64,000 bases of DNA from Mesotaenium endlicherianum (lineage: Eukaryota > Streptophyta > Zygnematophyceae > Zygnematales > Mesotaeniaceae), in the NCBI GenBank assembly GCA_009602735.1, contig WELA01009811.1:254034-318033 (forward strand), read 5' to 3'. Below, in pieces: positions 54,135-64,000 of this stretch. The notes under the pieces were generated by a model. The model was not told where the DNA came from and did not search any database. It was given only the letters and a program-made list of their open reading frames with translations. Both the position numbers and the translations under genes were made by a program. Numbering within the stretch: the first letter of the stretch is position 1; the number at the start of each line of letters is the position of its first letter.

Positions 54135-56942
54135 TGATTTACTAAGTTATAGCCAAACTTTGGATTTGTGTCCTCGTGAGCACATTCCTTGAGTTACGAC
54201 ATTACAACCAAGATGTAGACTCAATGAAAGTGGAGATCATGAATACTAACATAGGAAGAATGTCGAATACACATAGAAGTCACAAGTTGAGAAACGCAGT
54301 ATGAAGTACCAAATTGGACATACAAAGCAACACCCGAAAGAGTGTTCGCAAACTGCCTAATAAGTGTGCCTTCGAATTGATGCTAGCCCGGCAATCACAA
54401 GAAGACCAAATAAACTCTACTTAACCGCGTCAATCGCGACGACGCGTCATCGTAGAGGGATGACGCGACCACTCACTAAGGACGAACAACAAATGAGTAA
54501 TGATAACGACCAAATGAACAAATGGACTCCCCACCCTACGTCCCTCCCCTACTCTCCCTATCCCACTAGCAAACCCGTGGGCATACCCGACGAGTTTACC
54601 TATAGTACGTGAGTGTGGGACTACAAACAGTGGAAGCTCACACGTGGTACCAGCGCCAACCTTATAGACGAGCCCACCTGAGGTTGACATCCACACAAGT
54701 GGGCGGCGGGCACACGTGTATGGTGTGAAGGGAGATGGAAGCGCGGGATTCGGAGCGGGCCTCACAGCAGCAGAACCTCGTGAGCGGATCATAGGTCCAC
54801 GTGTTCACCACCACTGCCCATAGGCCACACACTCCTCACCTACCACCCAAACCCGACTAATTACTAGCCCTGTCAGCACCCTCCACTCTCAACCAACTGG
54901 ACCAGACACAAAAGAGGACTCGACAACAGTGGGCAGGACATGGGGCAAATTATTAATTTTCAAGCTCGTGACGCCTGAAAGTAGCCATTGAACAAGGGGA
55001 CATATCATGTTTGATTGTTGAGGCTCACTTGACAGCACGTGCTAACATGAGACAAGATTACGACGCTGTAGATACCTTGTCAGCATTTTAGACAACATAC
55101 GAATGCTTGAAATTTCTGTCATGTTTGTACTCAACATCCCATAACTTTTTTAGCTTCTTCCAACTTGGTGAAAATATCAAGTGCGCTCAATACAACAATA
55201 TTGACATCAACCTTAATTTGCTTCCGACTTTTTTGACACGATTGGAGTAGTGTAAAATAACTCCCGCATGGAGCATTGCTTCAAACAATTACAAAATTTT
55301 TGGAGCACTCATGAACGATTGACAAATTTTTAACAAACTAGTAGAGAGTTATGGTTTGTGCAAAAAGTTCCACTTATAGGCTAGGTGATATCCCACATGT
55401 GACATATGCCTACAACCTAAAGCTTAACAATCTTGTACAAGCACCACGACCTATTTGTCATGTGCATCACCACTCCCACATCGTCCACTGTCGCAAACAA
55501 TAGAGATGTGAACAAGTTTGAAGAATTTTGTGAGAGAATTGATGAGGTTTGCCGACTAAGTTATGATACATGCTCTCACCTTCCGCACTTCAATACTTGT
55601 TAGGTTTGGGTAGAAAGGTGTAAAGAAAAATTGATTAGTGTACATAAAAGATGTAGTCTTAAACTCAAATGTCATATATTAATCGACATAGTTTGTCACG
55701 CTTGCAATTTGACCAGCAAACTGTCTGACAGTCACGCAAATTTACTGACATCTTGCCACTTGACCGGCATATTTGAAATGCGTCATGCACATGTGGGGTC
55801 AATTTGCGTTCGTACATAAAAGTTTTTTGAGGTAAGTTGACAAATGTGTCGGTGACCCGTACCTCTCATGTACACGTTACTCGAACACACTATCATGTGC
55901 TTAAGTTAGGCCGGCTATCATTAACAATCATGCTCAAAAAAATCTAGAGTGAAGTGTCAAACAAGACTCTTCCCAAGTAGGGTTCCCATGCAACGCAATG
56001 GGAATTTTGACACTGCTACATTGCTGCAATAAGGTAGTTAAGTGTTAAGATTGCAATCATGCCCATGAAGGTAAAGGTTAAGGTAGTAGAGGACGGCATG
56101 ACAAGTTCCCTAGAGGGCATGCCAGCACTACGGCTAAGAGGTCAAGGCCCTAGAGTTACATTGAAGACCATTAAAGCAGGAAGGCAAATTGACTTGCGGG
56201 CTGTAGCAACATGTTCAATGCAATGAAGATTGGAAATTGTGACGAGGATGAAAACATCTTTGCCGAGCTATGTAAGCCGACTTAAGCTGCACTGAATATA
56301 AAGCATGATGTCATATCTATCAAGCGCAACACAAGCAATGTGAAGCACTTGAGGCCACTTTTGTGGAACACATGCGTGTCAGCCCTTCTAAGTTTCCTAA
56401 ATTTAGCAAGCTAGTTCAAGTCCCTTATAACTAACAAAAGATTGCTATTGTATAACCTTCAAGAAATCAAACTCGAATGCCGCTCGCTCGGAGTGTTATT
56501 AAGTTTGCAGCTACACATCTAGCTTGACTTTGACTACCAACAACGAGAAGTTGTAGTACCTAGAATCTCAAATGACATTTTATTGACAATTAAGTGGATT
56601 AAATGAATATATCCAGTAACCTAATCAAGATACACACCACAGTCTCACGTGTATAAATAATAGTGGCTTGAGATGTCAACAATCGGCCTTAATTACATAA
56701 CTTATACTAAATAATTGCGTAGAGCATACTAATTCGAAAATGACTAAGATGACGGCTAGAGTAATGCTTGGGACAAGCGGGATGAGGAAAAAGGAAGGCC
56801 ATTTGCCCTCCCTCAAAACACAGGGGAAAAAATGTCCCGACTCCTCCAACTCCCCGTTCCCCTCTCGTCCTCGGAGGGTCGGTCAGCAATCAACATTCCC
56901 TTATGTGAAAAAGAGTTCCATACGGCGTAGCAAAGGATAGCA
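54135..56942. other. gene-less, AT-rich interval
   Basis: No supported gene, RNA or intact element. Short open frames (54364-54612, 54792-54430, 55631-55819) lack motifs. It is probably old transposon DNA plus the 3' flank of the GT2 gene. Confidence 0.45.
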
Positions 56943-59763
56943 TTACACGTCCTTGCTGTCAAAGATCCGCACAGAAGTACAAAATGGCGGGTTTTGGCCT
57001 CTGAGCATAATATAGTAGCACCCCAGGAGCATGGCCAGCCATACCAACGGGAGGATGTAGAACAGCATCAGCGAATAGTCAAGACGTGCGTCCAGGTGGG
57101 CTCTTTTGGCGCGGGGCACGCCGTTGATGTCGTAGGTCAAGAGCTTACGTCGGTTCTCGACCCTGGGGTGGCTCTTCTGACGCAGGACGTGCAGGATGGG
57201 CACCATCATGCACTGGACCGCAACCAGGATGAAGGGCACGAACATGGCAAGCCTGAGGACCTGCCACATCATCATCATTGCACGACCGCAATGAGCACGT
57301 CATAAGTCGGTGCCCAGACATTTCAGCTCCAAAGGGAGCAGATTGTTGGCCAGTGAACAACTTGCAAGCCATACCTTCCTTGTACTTGAAACAGGCCCCC
57401 CTCGAAGGTGTGGTGTCCAAAGGAGGGGCAATTGCCACCACTCTCAGAAAGAGACAGGCACCCATTTTTGTTGCAGAGAAGGAGGTTCAACTTTACACAT
57501 GCCAAGTCGCAGGGTGGAACAGCCACTATCAACACCGGCAACTTATATCCAACAACAGAAAACTCCCCCCCACCCCACCTAACCTCCCACACTCTTCACG
57601 CTTTTCTTTAGCATGGCAACGTGAAGGGCCAAGGCCTAGAGGATGATGAAGCTGTTCTCATGGGCCAGGACCCCAGAGGGCAGAGAGAATGTAGACGTGA
57701 ATCCGTACCTGCCCACAGTCCTGGTAGTCCGTGACGAGCAGCTTGCAAGCGACCACGAGGAGCGCGACGCCACAGTACGCCACGTGGAAGGCGACCAAGC
57801 GAATGCTGGTATGCTGGCGCCGCGTCGTACTGCCTGTGACCTCAAAGACTTTGGTCGCAGACGGCACGAGGAAGTGCCAGATGGCAGTGCAGTTGAACGG
57901 AGCCATCCAGTACCACTTCTGCATGCAGACAAGCTCGTGCAGCAGCCAGGCACAGAAGGGAGGGGGGGCACGTCAGCTGCAACAGGGACGCGTGTTGAGA
58001 ACGAGGATGACATCAGTCTCAGCGAGCAGATTTTCAAGGATGAACATGTGGTGAAAGACAGGAGCTGGCGGGGAATTCTCATCGCACGGTGTCTGCTCTT
58101 AGGCTCTCCAGTGTACAGATGTCTCCAAGAGCGCAGACAGGCCGGGACCCACGGGCATGGCACGATGCAGGTCATACATCGCTTGCTCAGAAAAGCTGGC
58201 CAACAAAAGTCAAGCCACGTAAGGCTCGCTCTTGATCAGATCCCCTACATGGCGCATGCAGGTAACAGAGTCTAGGGTCCAGGGTGTGACAAAGACGCAG
58301 ACTCAGTCTCTCGTTGGTCGATCCGATGGACCACATGGCCCTAGCTGCTCGTGCACCCGTTATTACACCTTCTTGACAAGACTCGTCGTGCGCATCACAC
58401 ACTTTCTCACACAATCCGAGAAGAGGGCCTGCCAACGCCCTTCCTCCGGTACATCACATCCTTTCTGGCAAAAGTTCCAGCACTTGACACATGGCAGCAC
58501 AAGAAGGTTATTGGTATGAGGATGTACAGCGCTGGTCACGTTGATCCTCATCCATCTCCAGGCTGATGCGTTTGGACCAGGAGGGCAGCTGTAGTGACTG
58601 TGCACACACACATGCACGCACACACATACGCACATATACACACCCACAAACATGCCGACACACACATGCAGGTACGCGTAAGGGCACACGTGCACACACG
58701 CGCACGCTCACGTGCACAAGCGCGCATGCACACACACCTGCATACATACGCAAACGCGCGCACACACACACCTGCTCCGTGCGGATCTGAGCGCCCCAGC
58801 CGTTGGGCATGGCTAGAAAGTAGGCCATGAAGAAGCAGCGCTGCGCCAGCAGGTACGGCACCACGAGGATGACGTTGCGCCTGCTGAAGTTGACATGCTT
58901 CGCGGGCACCATGGCCTGCAGGTCGAACGCCACCACGACGACGGGCAGCACCAGGATCACCACAACCGCCAAGTTCATCAGATACTGGGCGCCTGCGAAC
59001 CGTTCAACGTTACCACCCGGCCCGCCCCGCCAACCAGAATCCCCTCAACACAGACAAGCACGCATAACACGCATGTACGCACGCACATGCACACAAGAAA
59101 AAAATTGAGTAACCCTGTTTGCACACTGGTCTGGACATGCACATCAATGAAGCAAACTTCCAGCTTTTTCACCCAACACATGCACATACACACACAGGCT
59201 GACGCGGGGAAGATATATGATGTCAATGTATTGCAAGAGCAGTCATTGGTGTCTTCGTAGCGGCAGAAGCCTGAAGTGATGCAAACAAGCAACAGTGCAC
59301 AGGGAACTCAAAGGTGTAAGCAAATTTGAGCCAGCTCTAAGCAGTAAGCTCTCAGTCAAGAAGCTACACATTCGGTTTGCCGTACTTGTCAGAAGCTCCA
59401 GGACGTCCACGAGGACATCCATCCTATGGCACCTGCAAAGAATCAGAACACATCACCAGCTCACTGCCTACTCTCGCGCACTTTGGATAAAGAGAGAGAG
59501 CGATGAATCATGATTGAAAGGGGGGGGGGGGGCGGGGGGCCACTAACCGGAATAGAAGTAGACAATACGCTGATAGAGGGTCAGGCCGCGGCTGCGCATG
59601 AAGAGGGGGTTGCGCGTGAAGAGGATCTGAAGGCCCCCCAGGGCCCAGCGCTGGTGCTGCTTCACAAACGCGTCCAAGCTCCACGGCGCCAGCCCCATCT
59701 GCAGCCTCTGCACTCCCACGCCCTCTCCTCCAAAAATTGCAATGAGAATTACTGCACATACAC

Positions 59764-59842
<79 letters not shown>

Positions 59843-60324
59843 NAGAGAGAGAGAGAGAGAGAGTGATGCCTTGCGCTGCTTTGTAGCAACCGGGAATAGT
59901 GAGCTATTTCACTCAGTGATGTGCGGCAGAACGGACTAGGGAACGTGTCCAGGAGCACAAGCGCACTGGGGAGAGCGGAGGAGAGCAAGGGCACTGGGGA
60001 GGCAAGGAGAGGGGGGGGTCCTACCTCGCCCACGTAGACTGATTTGTAGCCGCGGGCATGCAGGTGCAGCGCGGTGTCAAAGTCCTCCGTGATGGAGCCC
60101 GTGGTGAAGCCGCCGTTCTCCTCCAGGCAGGAGATGCGGAACACGGCGCCAGTCCCCACGCACTGGGCGGAGTCCCTTGCGTCCCTGCGCGTGACATTCA
60201 GAGGGCCTTCAGAGGACATTCAGGTGACACTTAGGAGTCCCTTGTGTCCCTGCTCATGGCCGGGAGAGCAAAGCCCAAGGGAGGGGGCCTCTAAGGGCAT
60301 TGAGGTTCCAGGTCGTCACTGTGA

Positions 60325-60377
<53 letters not shown>

Positions 60378-62157
60378 TCTCTCTCTTCCCGCCTGGTGGG
60401 CCTTTCGTGAGCTTGGTGTGTCCACTCTGGGCACGCATGAGAGGAGGAGCCTCAATTACTGCCAGGTGGCTTTGGCCCACGCAGCTGGCGGCTGGGGGAG
60501 CCGGAGGAGGACAAAGAACGTTCACACTGCCATGACCATCTGCAGCAGCTTCACAACGGCGCATGGGAGCAAGGTGCAGCTCTGCCAGTGACATGCGGCC
60601 CAAGGGGATGGGTCAGCGCAGAAGCAGATGGGTCACACAAGCACAGCTGTTCTAGCACGGGCCGAAAAGATGCTATGCCTGTGGACACCACAAGACTTCT
60701 TGCCAAGAATATGTCAACCGGCGAAAAATAAGCCTGCCACCTATGTGAGCATCAGCTTGCATTCTCAGACTGGCTGTGGAAGTATGTAGAAAATCAGGAT
60801 GAGAGATACTGTGGCTTAACCTCACTCAGGTAAGGAATTAAGAGCAATAACAGTCATCAATGTGATATCTTTCATTATTAATTATCACATTCTTTCATCC
60901 TCTTTCGTACACAGAGACGATGATAGAATGTATCACACTTCTCTTGGCAACGGCCGTCTTTTACAGTCGGATATCTTAATGGCAAGTGCAACCCACTAAG
61001 CCAAAACAAGGGGTCATAACGGACAAAGTCAATTGCTTCACTAGCTTGCACGCCCACCTGCGTGGGAGGATGAGGTCGTAAAAATCGAAGGCGCTGTTGT
61101 GCAGGGAGTCGCCGTCTGGAAGGTTGTAGAACCTCTGGGGGCACTGCACAAAGGCGACGTTGTCATTCTCTAGGTGCGGCAGCATCCGCGTCAAGATGCT
61201 CGTGCTCGGAATCATGTCGGCGTCCAGCAGCAGCACAAATTCATCCCTCTCGCCACCCAGCGCCTCCGCCGCCGCCGCCTCTTCCGCCAGGAGCCTCAGC
61301 CCGTTGTTGATGTTCCCCGCCTTGAAGTGGTGCGACTTCCCCTTGGGCTTCTTGCGGCGCACATATCGGATCAAGCGCCCCCCGCCCTCCTCCACGCCCA
61401 TGCCCTCGACCCACGCCTTGAGGTTGTCGTCGCCGCCGTCGTCCAGCACCCACACCCTGTAGCGGTCCGAGGGGTAGTCCTGGTGCGCAGCCGCGACGAC
61501 GGTGTCCTGGATGACGTCGTGAGCCTCGTTGCAGCAGCACACAAAGATGGAGATCCGCGGCAGCGGTTGGTCGAGCCGCACGCGCCGCTGCTGGCGCACC
61601 CTTGGCGGGCTGCACATCTCCATCATGAAGGGCAGCGTGTTAAGGAAGAAGAGCACCTCCATCGCGTAGTACAGGAGCCCCACAAATGTGAACTCTTGGA
61701 AGTAGCGCACGATGATGTACGTCTTCCAGCTGAAGAAGACCGAGCTGGAGATGAGCACTAATCCCCCGAGCGCGATGGTGACCAGCAAGTGGTCCACTCC
61801 CATCACCTTGGCGCTGCTGCTCCTTTGCAAAGGCCGGCTGCTGCTGCTGCTGCTGCTGCTACCGCCGCCGGAGCAGCCCTTTGACCCATCACCCGCAATG
61901 CCAGGTGGCAGGTGGAGTTCTACCAAGGCTGGCAGCTTGTTGGATCCGGAAACAAATTCCAAGAGGCCCAAGGCCTCGGCATTTCCTCCGGAGAAGATCC
62001 TGCCTGCAGGGGCCTGTCGGACGTCTACGGAGGAGTAGGCTACCGTGGTGTGCTGCTGCCCGCCAACTCCTTTATTTTTCCCTTCTGAGAGCTGCTTCCA
62101 GATCTTGCTCCAGAACCGGCTGCGCATTTCCCCTGTGCCTGAGGCAACACCTTCCAT
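56943..62157 (-). CDS. GT2 processive glycosyltransferase, cellulose-synthase-like, 6 exons
   Basis: Membrane beta-glycan synthase. Exons 62157-61058, 60184-60025, 59707-59548, 58992-58772, 57918-57709 and 57260-56943 join in phase to 722 aa with GT-AG introns throughout. The N-terminal tail is cytosolic with a poly-Ser tract (100-107). Two membrane helices follow (about 123-143 and 157-177). The catalytic domain has DDG 239-241, KAGNINN (279-285), DAD 312-314, TED 399-401 and QHQRW 437-441: the full D,D,D,QxxRW set. At least five hydrophobic helices follow. It lacks the zinc finger and plant-specific insertions of CESA and is nearer bacterial BcsA, fungal or moss-type glucan synthases. The product (glucan, mixed-linkage glucan or other) cannot be read from sequence. 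Confidence 0.93.
58598..58770. repeat. (CA)n-rich microsatellite in GT2 intron 4
   Basis: ACACACAC with variable ACGC and CATG interruptions, immediately beside the exon 4 donor at 58771. Confidence 0.85.
59766..59866. repeat. (GA)n microsatellite with one N in GT2 intron 2
   Basis: About 100 bp of GA dinucleotide with N at 59843. A G-homopolymer lies close by at about 59520-59540 in intron 3. Confidence 0.95.
60329..60377. repeat. (TC)n microsatellite in GT2 intron 1
   Basis: About 45 bp of TC dinucleotide, the reverse-strand equivalent of the GA arrays elsewhere. Confidence 0.9.
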
Positions 62158-63666
62158 GTCTCTGGTTGATGCTAATTCGCTTGGACAAAGTGTAGAACGC
62201 CCACACCATTAGTCTTGGAAATCGGAAAGGGTTCTTAACTTGCGCGGTTCGTGAAGGAAACGTGCTATAGACGCCTGTACAGGACACCTAGATGCACGAG
62301 GGTTAGCCATCGTAGCAGCAAGAGACTTCACTTTACAAATCTCAGGACCTCGATTTGTACAATACAGACGCGGAAATCATAATCGTTTTTCCTCGAATTT
62401 ACATGGTCCTTGAAGAACTCTAAGTCATGGAAGTTCAAGCAGAGGACCTGTAACTCTTTAGCAATGTAAAGCAGACAATTAAATAGAGCGAGAGCGACAG
62501 CAGTTCCTGTACTACTACCTTCCTTGTTCTAATCAGGAAAGCCTCTTCTTTCCATTATTTATATTATTGCAAGTAATAATTGAGTAGCTGAATATGTCAC
62601 AATGCTTCAGAATTCGTGGAAGCGAGTCGACATCGAAATTAGGTGCCATGTCTTTCTGACAGAAAACATTCACTGTAGCATCCCCCACCTCGTGCGTTGT
62701 CTCTTGCTAATATACAAACTACCGCCCCTCTGACACACTAATTCGAGGGATGGCAGGGACATGCATCGCAATGACGCTGACGTTCGACTTGCCGCGCGAT
62801 TTCGAAGATCGGCCGTCGTTGTGCACATCTTGCTCACTTGGAACATGCTATGGAAGGTTTGTGCTGGTTTTTTCGTTGGCTTTCTGGTCAATGCAAAGGC
62901 GCTGCTATATATAACTTAATAATATAACCCCAAAGTGCACTCTACGCGACTTTCGATGAAGAAATCCTGGGAGCATGGGTTGCATCTCCAGAAGTCTTCA
63001 CCTTTAAGGCGGTTCTAACTCTTGAAATGACATCGAACATTTCGCTTTTAGTCGCTCGCCTCAGTGTTCCGCCCTCACGCCGTGTCGTTAATCTTCCTGA
63101 CGTGATACCGTCTTCGCCTCTTTCTTTACTCCTTTCTTCGCCCTAGCAATTTCCCGCTCACTGTCGCGAAACTATTCCTTCCAGCTTCCTAATTAGCTTA
63201 TGTTAAACTGAAGACTTCTAGCAGTACATTTGCATTGGGAGCAGATTTCAAATACTTGGGAGATTTCAGAGATTCCAATTCTATTATTTCTCCGATGAGA
63301 GGATCGACGTCCCTCACGAGCCGTTTTGTTGAGAATTGAAGGCGTCATAAATTCTCGCGAAGACTCGCATCTTTGGATACGAGTTCCAGAGTGCTACAGT
63401 GCATGCCGCCTACGACAAGGTCAAGCCGACAATTTTAAAGTCCTAGAAATTCAAGAAATCTAGATCCTATAGAAGTCTCATCACCTGCTTGAGGCAAAAT
63501 CCCGTCGAATCTTGGGCATAGCAGCCTGTCAGACTGGTCGGCTCCTGAAGACTTGTCGGCAAACTGGGGGCCTGCTTGGCCCTGTTGTTTTGATATGAGC
63601 TGACACTTATGTGGGCAAAATATGGTTATTCTTTATGTTAGGCGTAGTACAGGCAATGTCGAGAGT
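62158..63666. other. upstream region of GT2 gene
   Basis: No gene seen. A TATA-like TATATATA at about 62908 lies 750 bp upstream of the start codon and could serve a promoter only if the 5' UTR is long or spliced. Confidence 0.35.
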
Positions 63667-63918
63667 ACTATCCGTTTTGACGGTGCCGCATGCATGCGCA
63701 GCGCAAGCTACGGCCACCCAGGTACGGAAAGTCAACGTTGACTCACCGACCACCTGACTCATTACGTCGCAGTCAGCGGCTATGTCGGCGTCCAGACCAC
63801 TGGCAAGGGGTCAATGTCAATGTGCCCCACACCCAAGAATAGGGAAGGTTTTGACAGCATAGACAGCCGCGAGGCTAGAAGCTGGGGATCAGTGATGAGC
63901 CGCCCAGCAGGTACCAAG
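63667..63918 (+). repeat. dispersed repeat, right copy
   Basis: Second copy of 6937-7183 in the same orientation, sharing the same start and end words. It is followed directly by a chromodomain fragment. Confidence 0.8.
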
Positions 63919-64000
63919 TGGGTGATACTCTTGGACAACTCGTTGACCTCGCTTGACTCGTCGATCGCCGACAATCGCCTCCACTTCATACTCCAATACA
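63919..64000 (-). pseudogene. chromodomain fragment of an H-family gypsy element
   Basis: Closely parallels 50385-50456 of element H (GTTGACCTCGCTTGACTC, then GACAATCGCCTCCACTTCAT). That covers the segment coding EYEVEAIVDDRRVKRGQRL. It runs off the window end. Confidence 0.75.

Noticed and set aside
54364-54792. Small frames on both strands in the gene-less interval
   Set aside because: Short, without motifs and overlapping each other on opposite strands.
57960-58600. Open frames on the minus strand between GT2 exons 4 and 5
   Set aside because: They do not fit the phase or the membrane-helix pattern; exon 4 (ending TEQ) joins in phase to KWYWMAPF at 57918.
59280-59435. Possible extra GT2 exon with a good acceptor at about 59430
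   Set aside because: Reading it in phase meets a stop, while direct joining of exon 3 (ending TCCG) to exon 4 (GC GCC CAG) gives a clean frame.

Overview
The window looks like a piece of a large, repeat-rich streptophyte (plant-lineage) genome, most likely a charophyte alga such as Chara. This rests on intron-rich plant-type cell-wall glycosyltransferase genes, nested chromodomain Ty3/gypsy elements primed by initiator-tRNA-Met-type sites, and a retroelement carrying a cytosine-5 DNA methyltransferase. The species call is an inference; no marker gene or RNA gene proves it.

Layout. At the left end, on the minus strand, is a nine-exon GT34 glycosyltransferase gene (563-6290). At the right end, also on the minus strand, is a six-exon GT2 cellulose-synthase-like gene (56943-62157). 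Both could be joined from the sequence into uninterrupted reading frames of 511 and 722 codons. The 50 kb between them is almost entirely mobile DNA.

That mobile DNA, from left to right: (1) Element A (about 7.2-26.4 kb, plus), a Ty3/gypsy element encoding Gag with two zinc knuckles, protease, a C5 DNA methyltransferase domain, a long acidic/basic linker, reverse transcriptase/RNase H, and an integrase that ends in a PHD finger. (2) Element B (16158-24992, plus), a chromodomain Ty3/gypsy element with LTRs of about 720 bp and an extra 3' ORF. It is inserted precisely into the integrase gene of A, with a 5-bp target duplication CTAAG. (3) Element C (about 26.4-28.2 kb, minus), a decayed gag-RT fragment. 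(4) A 245-bp MITE-like inverted-repeat element. (5) Element D (29833-36081), a complete-length hAT DNA transposon with terminal inverted repeats, a near-matching 8-bp target duplication and a transposase with BED finger and dimerisation regions. (6) A decayed fragment of the B family. (7) Element E (37460-44037, minus), a chromodomain gypsy element with both LTRs. (8) A Gag/protease fragment of a further retroelement (G), a direct-repeat unit, and a copia-type fragment carrying a 257-bp non-autonomous relative of D. (9) Gypsy fragments on the minus strand (F). (10) Element H (49499-54129, minus), with two LTRs and a perfect target duplication GTGGG, which has lost RNase H and integrase by internal deletion. 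(11) 2.8 kb of gene-less DNA before the GT2 gene.

How the parts relate. The two host genes encode the two kinds of enzyme that cooperate in hemicellulose synthesis: a processive GT2 backbone synthase and a GT34 side-chain transferase. They are the nearest recognisable host genes to each other, so a functional pairing is worth testing. The most unusual system is element A. Its polyprotein contains both a DNA-methylation writer and a probable chromatin reader, so it may mark and choose chromatin for itself. This copy is broken by B and by several stops and frameshifts, so intact family members elsewhere would be needed to judge activity. A roughly 250-bp repeat occurs in direct orientation at both ends of the island (6937-7183 and 63667-63918).
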